This document shows positions 1-6,548 of a DNA stretch of 7,674 bases, piece after piece. Under the pieces are notes generated by a model that did no database searches, was not told the DNA's origin, and saw only the letters and a list, made by a program, of their open reading frames with translations. This DNA comes from Melioribacteraceae bacterium (GTDB lineage Bacteria > Bacteroidota > Ignavibacteria > Ignavibacteriales > Melioribacteraceae), in contig JAQICK010000275.1 of assembly GCA_027858595.1 (NCBI GenBank), positions 1-7,674 of the forward strand, read 5' to 3'. Positions within the stretch are counted from its first letter, which is position 1. Every line of letters starts with the position of its first letter. The translations under genes were made by a program, and so were the position numbers.

Positions 1-17
1 TGTTAACTTTAATCTTA

Positions 18-2084
18 TTATTCATTAATATTCCCAATTGGTAGTTTAAAAAAGAATGAGCTCCCTATTCTAAACTCACTCTCCACCCAAATTTCCCCAT
101 TGTTTTTTTCAATTAAATCATTGCATAATACTAATCCAAGACAAGTGCCTTTTTCCCCTTCTGTACCTAAAGATGTGTGATGTTCTTCAATTTTAAATAA
201 TTTTTGCCTTACGGTTTCTGTCATTCCAATTCCAGAGTCTTTCACCTTGATTATCACTTTGTCTTCAACAAGGCTAACAGACAATTGAATATTACCATTT
301 TCGGTTGTGAATTTAATTGCATTTGCTATCAAATTTCTTAAAACTGTTTCTATCATCATTGAGTCAGCAAAAGCAAATATATTTTCATCTACATTATGCG
401 AAATAGGTATTTTCTTTTTTTGTGCAGTTAATAACGCCAGTGATGTTACTTTTAGAAAAAGATTTTTAAGATTTATCTTACCAGGTTTAAATTCCAATTT
501 ACCTGTTTGAACGCGTGACCATTCTAATAATTGTTCAATTAAGGAATAAACATTTTTTATTGATTCATTAAGTAAACCATGAAATTCAGTTTTTTCTTCG
601 CTAGTTAATTCATCCATACTTTCATTTAACAAATCACTCATTCCCATAATTCCTTGGAACGGACTTTTTAAATCATGCGAAATTATGGAGAAAAATTTAT
701 CTTTATTGGCATTCGACTTTTTTAACTCTTTTTCCGATTTCCTAATTTTTTCATCTGCATACTTTTTATCAATTGCTCTAACAACTTGTTTAGAAACAAA
801 ATCTAGAATTTCTACTTCTTCAGTACCGTATGCTTTTTCATTATTATAATCTTGAATAACTAGAACACCTTTCATTGTACTTTCAAAATTTAGATAAATA
901 CCTATCCATAATTTTGCATATTCACCACTTAAACCAACTTTGCCTTCGGATTGTAATCTTTTGTCAATTTCTTCAGTAATAATTAAGCTTTTTTTCTGGC
1001 TTAATGCATATTCAGAAAGTCCATTTCCTAATTGATGTGGTTCTGGAGTTTCATCTACTTCATCAACATGGTACGGAAAACTTAAAAGTTCCGTTTCTTC
1101 ATCATAAAGAGCAATGTAGAAATTATCTGCAGGCATTAATTCTTTAATAATTACATGAATGGATTCATATAATTTTTCTAATGATTTGTCGGAGCTAGCT
1201 TCGATAGATATTTTGTATAACGCAGCTTGCAATATATCTTTTCTTTTTCGTTCAGTAACATCTTGAATAATACCCATAGAACTAATTGGATTACCCTCAA
1301 CATCGTATTCACTTCTTCCTTTTTCATTTATATATTTTATTGAACCGTCCTTAAATAGCAATCTGAATGTAATATTATATTCATTCTTGTTTTTTATTGA
1401 GTTGGCAAAAGCTTCTAAAACATTATCAACATCGTCTGGATGAATAATATTATAAAATACTTCTTTTGGAACATCTGGGTTTTCACAATCCAAATTATAA
1501 ATGCGTAATAGTTCTTTCGATCTGGTAAGTTCATTTGAAATAAAATCTCTTTTCCAATGACCTATATGTGAGAATTTTTGAGCCTCTTTCAAATAATGCT
1601 CACTCTCTTTTATCTTTGTTTGAGCTTCTTTTCTAGTTGTATTATCTTCAACTAGACCAACACCACCAATTATTTTTTTTTCCAAGTAAATGGCATTAAA
1701 GTGCACAATAATAGGAGTAACTTTGTTTGAACGAACTGGATGATAATAGTCGTTGTAATAACCTGAACCAGATTTTAGAGTTTGCTTAATTTGTTTAATT
1801 ATTTCTTTATCGTCCAAATCATTAATTAAATTAATAGTTAGCAGATCATCTCTAGATACGCCAATTATTGCTGAAAACTTATCATTACAATCTTGGACTT
1901 GCCCTGATTTATCAAAGTAAATTATTCCCAGTGGAGAATTCTGAAAAATAGTCTTATAAATCTCCTCACTTTCAACTGAACTTCTGGTCATGCTTGATCT
2001 TTTAGATAATTCACAATTAAATTTGTAAAGATTTGTGTCTTTTTTTTCTGTTTTGAAATTATCACTTGCTTCCACTTTCTCCAT
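18..2084 (-). CDS. Soluble PAS-PAS-GAF sensor histidine kinase (orphan)
   Basis: This 688-residue protein is a two-component sensor kinase that would autophosphorylate on His and pass the phosphate to a response regulator not present in this window. Visible domains are a PAS at about 43-150 (FQNSPLGIIYFD...), a PAS_3-type fold at about 171-280 ending in the usual DVTERK linker, a GAF at about 285-440, a short charged coiled-coil linker at 440-465, a HisKA dimerisation domain with SHDLKSPFQ (phospho-acceptor His470), and a HATPase domain with N-box RNLIANAIKF (583-592), G1 DSGIGM (616-621) and G2 GTCLGL (646-651). No transmembrane segment or signal peptide is visible, so it should sense a cytoplasmic or diffusible signal. 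The G2 box has Cys where Gly is commonest. The first 40 residues are polar and unconserved-looking, and Met32 is a possible alternative start. The family call is secure; the signal and target are unknown. Confidence 0.95.
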   Translation of the reverse strand: MEKVEASDNFKTEKKDTNLYKFNCELSKRSSMTRSSVESEEIYKTIFQNSPLGIIYFDKSGQVQDCNDKFSAIIGVSRDDLLTINLINDLDDKEIIKQIKQTLKSGSGYYNDYYHPVRSNKVTPIIVHFNAIYLEKKIIGGVGLVEDNTTRKEAQTKIKESEHYLKEAQKFSHIGHWKRDFISNELTRSKELLRIYNLDCENPDVPKEVFYNIIHPDDVDNVLEAFANSIKNKNEYNITFRLLFKDGSIKYINEKGRSEYDVEGNPISSMGIIQDVTERKRKDILQAALYKISIEASSDKSLEKLYESIHVIIKELMPADNFYIALYDEETELLSFPYHVDEVDETPEPHQLGNGLSEYALSQKKSLIITEEIDKRLQSEGKVGLSGEYAKLWIGIYLNFESTMKGVLVIQDYNNEKAYGTEEVEILDFVSKQVVRAIDKKYADEKIRKSEKELKKSNANKDKFFSIISHDLKSPFQGIMGMSDLLNESMDELTSEEKTEFHGLLNESIKNVYSLIEQLLEWSRVQTGKLEFKPGKINLKNLFLKVTSLALLTAQKKKIPISHNVDENIFAFADSMMIETVLRNLIANAIKFTTENGNIQLSVSLVEDKVIIKVKDSGIGMTETVRQKLFKIEEHHTSLGTEGEKGTCLGLVLCNDLIEKNNGEIWVESEFRIGSSFFFKLPIGNINE

Positions 2085-2128
2085 CCTGAATATTTTATGG
2101 ATACAGTTAAATATATCAATGCAACTAC

Positions 2129-2157
2129 ATTATCGAAATAAATTTAGGATTGTTCAA
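2129..2157 (-). promoter_or_regulatory. Candidate promoter of the histidine kinase gene
   Basis: Read on the minus strand there is TTGAAC (2157-2152), a 17-base spacer, then GATAAT (2134-2129). These match the sigma70 consensus at 4/6 and 5/6 with ideal spacing. Transcription would start near 2122 and leave a leader of about 38 bases before the start codon. An 11-base dyad, TTGTTCAACAA (2150-2160), covers the -35 box and could be an operator or chance. This is inferred from consensus matching only; an FCB-group sigma factor may prefer other boxes. Confidence 0.33.
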
Positions 2158-2287
2158 CAAATAATTGAGTTTTTGCAAAATTTATTTAAAAATACAATTT
2201 ATACTGAAACTGAGCGATTCTAAGAATATAAAATTTTGTATAAAGTCTTTACGAGTACCTATTTGATTCGCTGTAATCTGTGGAATA

Positions 2288-2313
2288 TTGTCTTCCCGAT
2301 AAAATCGAGACAA
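2288..2313. repeat. Inverted repeat / hairpin in the divergent region
   Basis: TTGTCT (2288-2293) pairs exactly with AGACAA (2308-2313), and the inner CGAT (2297-2300) pairs with ATCG (2304-2307) around an AAA loop. The only interruption is a three-base bulge (TCC, 2294-2296). No T-tract follows on either side, so it does not look like an ordinary intrinsic terminator. It could be a degenerate dispersed palindrome. Confidence 0.5.
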
Positions 2314-2319
2314 GCTGTC

Positions 2320-2337
2320 GTCCAGTAAAAATTGGAC
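2320..2337. repeat. Short hairpin GTCCAGT/ATTGGAC
   Basis: GTCCAGT (2320-2326) can pair with ATTGGAC (2331-2337) around an AAAA loop, with one G-T wobble. It lies seven bases after the previous hairpin. The terminal TGGACACC resembles ends seen in some insertion sequences, but no partner end or transposase remains, so a mobile-element relic is only a speculation. Confidence 0.4.
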
Positions 2338-2355
2338 ACCTAGCAAGGACAATTT

Positions 2356-2373
2356 CAAAATAGCTCTATTTTG
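2356..2373. promoter_or_regulatory. Perfect dyad upstream of the exporter operon
   Basis: CAAAATAG (2356-2363) and CTATTTTG (2366-2373) form a perfect 8-base inverted repeat with a two-base centre. It ends three bases before a TATAAT box, so it covers the spacer and -35 area of the candidate exporter promoter. That position suits an operator for a dimeric regulator. No regulator gene is visible nearby, and an AT-rich dyad can arise by chance. Confidence 0.3.
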
Positions 2374-2375
2374 GA

Positions 2376-2381
2376 TATAAT
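2376..2381 (+). promoter_or_regulatory. Candidate -10 box of the ABC exporter operon
   Basis: The exact hexamer TATAAT lies 52 bases upstream of the ATPase start codon, giving a predicted leader of about 45 bases. No good -35 hexamer is found 16-18 bases upstream, where the CAAAATAG dyad sits instead. A second TATAAT at 2425-2430 is too close to the start codon to be used in the normal way. Confidence 0.3.
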
Positions 2382-2433
2382 TCTCATCCCAAATTTGAAT
2401 ATATTAGCATCCTAAAAAAAACGATATAATCCA

Positions 2434-3372
2434 ATGGAAGAAACAAACATAAACTCTGAAATAATACTACAAGTTAAAGGACTTACTAAGAAGTATGGAA
2501 GTCTTATAGCTGTAAACAACCTAGAACTAAATGCTTACCGTGGTGAAGTAATTGGATTTCTTGGTCCTAATGGTGCTGGCAAAAGTACAACTATACGAAT
2601 GTTACTTGGTCTTATAAAACCAACTTCTGGTTCCATAGAAATTTTTGGGAAATCTTTATTAAAAAATCGTTTAGATATTTTAAAAAGAGTTGGTGCAATT
2701 GTTGAAAAGCCTGACTTTTACCTTTATCTATCCGCCTACAAAAACTTAGAAATTCTAGGTAAAATCTCTGGAATGGAAATCAAGAAAAAAAGGATTAAAG
2801 AAGTATTAGAAATTGTTGGATTAAAAAAACGAGCAAGAAGTAAGGTTCAAACATATTCCTTTGGGATGAAGCAAAGACTTGGGATTGCACAGGCTTTGTT
2901 GCACAATCCAGAATTAATTATTTTGGACGAACCCACTACTGGGCTTGACCCACAAGGAATAAAAGAGATTCGCGAATTAATTCTCCATTTAAGTTACGAC
3001 TTAAAGAAAACAATATTTCTTTCTTCTCACATTTTGAAAGAAATAGAAATAATTGCTTCACGCATGATAATTATCAATAACGGTACTACGCAAATTGAAG
3101 GAAAGGTAGAAGATTTGCTTAATTCTTCACAGATGAAAGTAAGGTTTGAAGTAGATAATACTGCAAAGGCATTGGAGGTTGTTAAACTCTCAATGTGGAA
3201 CGATAATTTTGTAGAAGCAGAAAAGAATATATTAGTTTTTGAAATGGATCAAGTTGAAATTGGGGAACTAAACAAGTTCCTTGTTGAGAATAATATTATT
3301 GTAAGTTCAGTTGTTCCAATTCGTTCTCTCGAAGATTATTTTTTAAAAATCACTGAGGGGTCAACAGAATGA
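2434..3372 (+). CDS. ABC-2 type exporter, ATP-binding subunit (CcmA/BcrA-like)
   Basis: This 312-residue cytoplasmic ATPase would power the membrane permease encoded directly downstream. All nucleotide-binding motifs are present: Walker A GPNGAGKST (44-52), signature YSFGMKQRLG (141-150), Walker B LIILDEPTTGLDP (161-173) and the H-loop His199 in LSSH. At the Q-loop the usual Gln is Glu91 (VEKPDFY), a substitution I associate with the BcrA-like branch of ABC-2 exporters. After about residue 225 there is the roughly 85-residue C-terminal extension usual in this branch. The ATG at 2434 is chosen because the core fold begins about 12 residues later; no Shine-Dalgarno precedes it. Its stop overlaps the permease start (ATGA), so the two are translationally coupled. 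The substrate cannot be read from sequence; peptides, antibiotics, lipids or envelope components are all possible. Confidence 0.95.
   Translation: MEETNINSEIILQVKGLTKKYGSLIAVNNLELNAYRGEVIGFLGPNGAGKSTTIRMLLGLIKPTSGSIEIFGKSLLKNRLDILKRVGAIVEKPDFYLYLSAYKNLEILGKISGMEIKKKRIKEVLEIVGLKKRARSKVQTYSFGMKQRLGIAQALLHNPELIILDEPTTGLDPQGIKEIRELILHLSYDLKKTIFLSSHILKEIEIIASRMIIINNGTTQIEGKVEDLLNSSQMKVRFEVDNTAKALEVVKLSMWNDNFVEAEKNILVFEMDQVEIGELNKFLVENNIIVSSVVPIRSLEDYFLKITEGSTE
3355..3360 (+). promoter_or_regulatory. Ribosome binding site of the permease gene
   Basis: GAGGGG ends eight bases before the permease ATG at 3369 and lies inside the end of the ATPase gene. It is the clearest Shine-Dalgarno-like sequence in the window and supports the ATG in the ATGA overlap as the true start. 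Confidence 0.55.
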
Positions 3373-4205
3373 AAAATTTAATTTTCATAGAACTCTCTAA
3401 AATATTTAATAAGAAAAGAACCTATATTTCATTTATTGTAATATTTCTTATTTCTTCAATAATCCAGACAGCCCTTTATTTTCAAGGAGATAAATACCTT
3501 AGCTTTGCCACACGTAGCTTAAGTAATTCTTTCGAGTTTTCTGGTAACCTGTTAAATGGATACTTGATTGGCTTTATTATTCTACAATCTCTTTCAGCTT
3601 ATATTCCCTTTTTAATTTTACTGGTTGGGGGAGATCTATTGGCTGGCGAAGCAACTGGTGGCACTTACAGAATTATGCTTACTCGTCCTATTTCAAGAAA
3701 CAATTTTATTACGGCAAAATTTATTGCTGGAATTGTTTACACAAATCTGCTTCTTATCTTTATGATGTTAATCAGTTTAGGATTTGGAATTATGATATTT
3801 GGAACTGGCGAGCTTATTGTATTTCGCGATAAACTATACGTCTTTGCTCAAGATGATATAATTTGGAGATTTTTCCTTTCGTATGGTTTTGTAATTTTAA
3901 GTATGACCACCGTTTTATCTCTTTCAATTCTTTTTAGTTCACTCGTAGAAAATGCAATTGGACCTATAATTTCGACAATGTTTGTAATTATTACTTTCTT
4001 AATTATCTCCGCACTAAACATTGAAGTTTTGGATTCTATAAAACCATTTTTATTCACTAACCATATGTCCTCTTGGCGTAACTTTTTTGTGAACCCAATT
4101 GATATATCACAAATATTATTATCATTTTCTGTTTTGCTCGGACATATTTTATTTTTCTATTTTTTAACTGTAATTATTTTTAAGCGAAAAGATATTTTAT
4201 CATAG
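3369..4205 (+). CDS. ABC-2 type exporter, permease subunit
   Basis: This 278-residue inner-membrane protein forms the transport channel with the preceding ATPase. About six hydrophobic segments are visible near residues 18-38, 62-87, 116-143, 165-190, 196-218 and 248-271, the normal topology for an ABC-2 permease half. Between segments 2 and 3 is the family's conserved cytoplasmic stretch, GDLLAGEATGG followed by YRIMLTRPISR (about 88-110), which contacts the ATPase. The gene overlaps the ATPase gene by four bases (ATGA) and has a good Shine-Dalgarno-like sequence. It ends in a basic tail (FKRKD). With one permease gene the complex is probably an ATPase dimer with a permease dimer. No accessory gene that would reveal the substrate is adjacent. 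Confidence 0.92.
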   Translation: MKNLIFIELSKIFNKKRTYISFIVIFLISSIIQTALYFQGDKYLSFATRSLSNSFEFSGNLLNGYLIGFIILQSLSAYIPFLILLVGGDLLAGEATGGTYRIMLTRPISRNNFITAKFIAGIVYTNLLLIFMMLISLGFGIMIFGTGELIVFRDKLYVFAQDDIIWRFFLSYGFVILSMTTVLSLSILFSSLVENAIGPIISTMFVIITFLIISALNIEVLDSIKPFLFTNHMSSWRNFFVNPIDISQILLSFSVLLGHILFFYFLTVIIFKRKDILS

Positions 4206-4219
4206 GGGTTTCTGAAATA

Positions 4220-4232
4220 ACGATGTCATCGT
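4220..4232. repeat. Perfect 13-base dyad after the exporter operon
   Basis: ACGATG (4220-4225) and CATCGT (4227-4232) are exact inverted repeats around a single T, starting 15 bases after the permease stop codon. It could form a short hairpin (ACGAT/ATCGT) near the end of the exporter transcript, but only a mixed AT stretch follows rather than a T-run. It is more likely part of the palindromic repeat cluster that fills this gap. Confidence 0.4.
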
Positions 4233-4243
4233 ATGTTTAAATT

Positions 4244-4340
4244 GTCAATCTGAATGAAGACGTTTTTTTTCGTAAAGAAGAATCTCACACTATTAGAGGA
4301 GATATTTCAGTCGTTGAAAAGCAAACTCCTTCAATATGAC
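4244..4340. repeat. Degenerate GTCA...TGAC dispersed palindrome
   Basis: The element opens with GTCAATCTGAATGAAG (4244-4259) and closes with CTCCTTCAATATGAC (4326-4340), which are imperfect inverted repeats of each other. At the centre ATCTC (4282-4286) and GAGAT (4299-4303) flank a 12-base loop. The whole is about 97 bases with many mismatches, suggesting an old, decayed copy. The same design (GTCA-x-CTGAA, ATCTC, 11-12 bases, GAGAT) recurs at 7622-7674. Palindromes of this style are, to my knowledge, common intergenic repeats in Bacteroidota and Ignavibacteria genomes. It encodes no protein. Confidence 0.6.
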
Positions 4341-4360
4341 AAACTTAAAAAAGAAAAAGG

Positions 4361-4396
4361 TGTCATTTCTCATCCCCAAAACGGATTAAAATGACA
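4361..4396. repeat. Second palindrome, TGTCATTT...AAATGACA
   Basis: TGTCATTT (4361-4368) and AAATGACA (4389-4396) are exact 8-base inverted repeats. Inside them ATCC (4372-4375) pairs with GGAT (4383-4386) around a seven-base loop. It follows the 4244-4340 palindrome by 20 bases and ends 40 bases before the LolA-like gene. It could also act as a hairpin ending transcription from the exporter operon, but no T-tract follows. Confidence 0.55.
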
Positions 4397-4436
4397 TGCA
4401 AAACATATTATCACAGAAACATTAAAGGCTATTTTT

Positions 4437-5120
4437 ATGAAACGATTATTATTACTGCTTCTTATTTCAACATCCATTTTTGCACAAGAGCGTAATCCAA
4501 AAGAATTATTAAATTTAATTCAAAGTGAATTTAATAGTATTAAAGATTACTCGGTTGATATTGAAATTAACATTGACATGGATTTTGTTGACGCACCTAA
4601 TTCAAATGCAAAATTATATTTTAAACAACCTAACAAAGTAAAAATTGAATCGGATGGTTTTGCAATAATACCAAAGCAAGGATTAACATTCTCCCCTTCT
4701 GAATTGCTAACTGATTCCTATTCAGCAATTTTAGTTAAAACAGAACTAATTGATAGCTTTATGGTTGATGTAATTAAGGTTATTCCATTGGAAGATTCAT
4801 CCGATATTCTGCTTTCAACACTTTGGGTTGATCCACTTTACAACGTTATAAGAAAAATTGAAAGCGTAACAAAAAAAATGGGAACAATTACTATATACTT
4901 AAGCTACGAACATTCACAAACTCCAATGTTACCTTCAGTAGCGAAATTCTTTTTTAATACTACTAATTCTGGACACGGAACCATGTTTAAGAATTCGGAT
5001 AAAAATGAAAGCAACAAAAAGAAAGGAAATTTAAGTGGGAATGTAATAATTAAGTATAGCAATTATTTGTTAAATCAAAATTTGAATGATTCCTTCTTTG
5101 TTGACGATGATGACCTATAG
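4437..5120 (+). CDS. Secreted LolA-like protein (outer membrane lipoprotein-sorting family)
   Basis: This 227-residue protein starts with a clear Sec signal peptide (KR, then a Leu-rich core, ending ISTSIFA) with likely cleavage after Ala16, leaving Gln17 as first residue. There is no lipobox Cys, so it is a soluble periplasmic protein. The mature part looks like the LolA/LolB half-barrel: an N-terminal helix (PKELLNLIQSEFNSIKDYS), strands with alternating hydrophobic residues, and the family-like segment AKLYFKQPNKVKIES (58-72). LolA-like proteins carry lipoproteins or other lipids across the periplasm. The tail is unusual: a Lys/Asn/Ser-rich stretch (about 184-198) and an acidic end (DDDDL). 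No lolB, lolC, lolD or lolE homologue is adjacent, and the upstream ABC pair is not of the LolCDE type. A weak AAAGG precedes the start by eight bases. The fold is likely; the cargo is unknown. Confidence 0.72.
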   Translation: MKRLLLLLLISTSIFAQERNPKELLNLIQSEFNSIKDYSVDIEINIDMDFVDAPNSNAKLYFKQPNKVKIESDGFAIIPKQGLTFSPSELLTDSYSAILVKTELIDSFMVDVIKVIPLEDSSDILLSTLWVDPLYNVIRKIESVTKKMGTITIYLSYEHSQTPMLPSVAKFFFNTTNSGHGTMFKNSDKNESNKKKGNLSGNVIIKYSNYLLNQNLNDSFFVDDDDL

Positions 5121-5235
5121 TTTAACTGCTTTTTAAGAAAAAATTCTTTCATTAATTTTTATATGGACTTTGTAATTCATATTACTCCTTAAAAAATAGA
5201 AGAAGTTTTAAGTCAAGAAATAATTTGGGATTACG

Positions 5236-5243
5236 TATATTTG
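5236..5243 (+). promoter_or_regulatory. Candidate Bacteroidota-type -7 box before the L,D-transpeptidase gene
   Basis: TATATTTG matches the TAnnTTTG -7 element known for Bacteroidota housekeeping promoters and lies 27 bases before the start codon. No TTTG or TTG is found at the usual distance of about 19-20 bases upstream, so only half of the promoter is supported. If real, it would give this gene its own transcript. Confidence 0.3.
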
Positions 5244-5270
5244 CCCTTTCCTATTTAATAAAGTCTAATA

Positions 5271-6515
5271 ATGAAAATATTCGTACTTCTATTTATTCTA
5301 TCTGTAATTTCTGTTTTTCCGCAAAACAAAATTAACTCACAAAAGTTACATTCTGATTATGCACTTAAATCAAGCAGAGATAATTTTAAACACGAACTTG
5401 ATGCAAAGATAAAAAGGACTTTGTCTTTAGAGCTAAATAGTAAAACCGAAAAGAGTTGGTCTTCCCTACTAAAAGATGTTGGATTGATGCTTTACAAAAC
5501 GGAAGATGTACACGAAGCAATTACTAAAGCTTCAGAGTACGCCTCACTTGGGAGTACCAAATTACAACGTGCTATTGTGGAAGCAATAATAACTCTTTAT
5601 CCAACAGAGTTTAAAGAAACAATTGATTTGCTATTTGAGATAACTAAGGACCCAACACTCTATTCTTACTTAGTTCATTATTATTCAAATCAAAATTCAG
5701 ATAGTAAAAATAAATATATTGGAAAAACTAAAAGTAGATTTCCAAACTTTCAAAAAATTCCTCAGTTATATTATCTAATCTACTATTTGGAACAAGATTC
5801 TATTTTAACTCCACCACTTAAGGATATTTTTTCTAATAAATTTATTGAAGGGAAAACTATTATCTATTCGTTGCACAGAAAAGAAAGGACTTATCCAGGA
5901 ATTACAATAATTAAAAAACCAAATGGTGAATTTGTTAAAGATGAAACTGATTCAATTTTTCATGTTGAACAACTTGCATTGTCAGTTACAAATCTTCCAG
6001 GATATTTGAGCCAAGGGAATACTCCACAAGGAATTTTCTCGGTTGTTGGATTTTACAACTCCCCAACTCCATCTATAGGACCCACAGCAGCAGTATTAAC
6101 TAGAATACCACATGAAGTACCAACTAAACTTTGGTATCATTCAACCGTAACAACTGGATGGAATATTAAAGATTACAAAAATCTATTGCCAGAAAGTTGG
6201 AAAGAGTATTTACCAATTTACGAATCTTTTTATGCTGGCAAAACTGGACGTAGAAAAATTGTAATGCATGGCTCGGTTGATGATTTATCTTTTTACGATA
6301 CATTATCATACTCCCCTTTAACACCATCGAAAGGCTGTTTAACAACAACTGAGATTTGGTCAGATTCTACTGGACAGAATATAAAAAGTAATCAAGCAAA
6401 GTTGATGAATGCTTTCTTTTCAGCTGGACAACTTTATGGTTTTTTAGTTGTTATTGATATTGATGATAAAAAGGAAGCTGTGAGGATTGAAGATGTACTT
6501 CCGTTTATTAAGTAG
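5271..6515 (+). CDS. Secreted L,D-transpeptidase (YkuD-fold)-like protein with helical N-terminal region
   Basis: This 414-residue protein begins with a hydrophobic signal-like segment (residues 2-17, likely cleaved near VFPQ). Residues about 60-175 look all-helical, with amphipathic segments that may be HEAT-like. From about 195 a YkuD-type domain follows: substrate-side strands, the TPQGIFSV turn (251-258), and the active-site signature with His333 in MHGS and Cys356 in SKGC, 19 intervening residues apart from HGS counting. The family forms 3-3 peptidoglycan crosslinks or links proteins to peptidoglycan, using the Cys as nucleophile. Two features are unusual. The common Arg just after the Cys (GC-I/V-R) is replaced (GCLTT), and about 75 residues separate TPQGIF from the His, suggesting an insertion. 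The downstream start has no Shine-Dalgarno. It follows another exported protein by 150 bases. The fold call is good; true crosslinking activity is an inference. Confidence 0.75.
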   Translation: MKIFVLLFILSVISVFPQNKINSQKLHSDYALKSSRDNFKHELDAKIKRTLSLELNSKTEKSWSSLLKDVGLMLYKTEDVHEAITKASEYASLGSTKLQRAIVEAIITLYPTEFKETIDLLFEITKDPTLYSYLVHYYSNQNSDSKNKYIGKTKSRFPNFQKIPQLYYLIYYLEQDSILTPPLKDIFSNKFIEGKTIIYSLHRKERTYPGITIIKKPNGEFVKDETDSIFHVEQLALSVTNLPGYLSQGNTPQGIFSVVGFYNSPTPSIGPTAAVLTRIPHEVPTKLWYHSTVTTGWNIKDYKNLLPESWKEYLPIYESFYAGKTGRRKIVMHGSVDDLSFYDTLSYSPLTPSKGCLTTTEIWSDSTGQNIKSNQAKLMNAFFSAGQLYGFLVVIDIDDKKEAVRIEDVLPFIK

Positions 6516-6548
6516 TCGGTGTTTTCTCAGAAAATCAGAATTATAAGT

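Larger units (their letters stand above)
2085..2433. other. Divergent intergenic region with hairpins and promoters
   Basis: This 349-base gap separates the minus-strand kinase gene from the plus-strand ABC exporter operon. I find no convincing gene in it: a plus-strand reading frame running in from the kinase gene ends at 2223 and has no protein-like character. It contains a candidate kinase promoter (2129-2157), an AT-rich stretch without clear structure (about 2160-2280), three short inverted repeats in a row (2288-2313, 2320-2337, 2356-2373) and a TATAAT box (2376-2381) in front of the exporter genes. Confidence 0.6.

Noticed and set aside
307..510. 67-codon plus-strand reading frame inside the histidine kinase gene
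   Set aside because: It lies wholly antisense to the HATPase/HisKA coding region, and its translation has no domain-like features.
2035..2223. 62-codon plus-strand reading frame across the kinase start into the intergenic region
   Set aside because: It begins antisense to the kinase gene, has no ribosome binding site and gives a low-complexity translation without protein character.
2320..2337. Insertion sequence end suggested by the TGGACACC sequence
   Set aside because: No matching opposite end, target duplication or transposase fragment is visible, so no mobile element is annotated.
3848..4057. 69-codon minus-strand reading frame inside the permease gene
   Set aside because: It is antisense to conserved membrane segments of the permease and has no independent support.
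4406..4411. TATTAT as a -10 box for the LolA-like gene
   Set aside because: No acceptable -35 hexamer lies 16-18 bases upstream, and such hexamers are frequent by chance at this base composition.
5135..5148. AAGAA/TTCTT hairpin with AAAA loop after the LolA-like gene as a terminator
   Set aside because: The stem is five pairs with a single G-C pair and the T-run comes late, so it is too weak to call in such AT-rich sequence.
6166..6348. 60-codon minus-strand reading frame inside the L,D-transpeptidase-like gene
   Set aside because: It is antisense to the catalytic His/Cys region and is best explained as a shadow of that gene.
6522..6534. TTTTC/GAAAA hairpin after the L,D-transpeptidase-like gene as a terminator
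   Set aside because: The five-pair stem has one G-C pair and is followed by A-rich rather than T-rich sequence.
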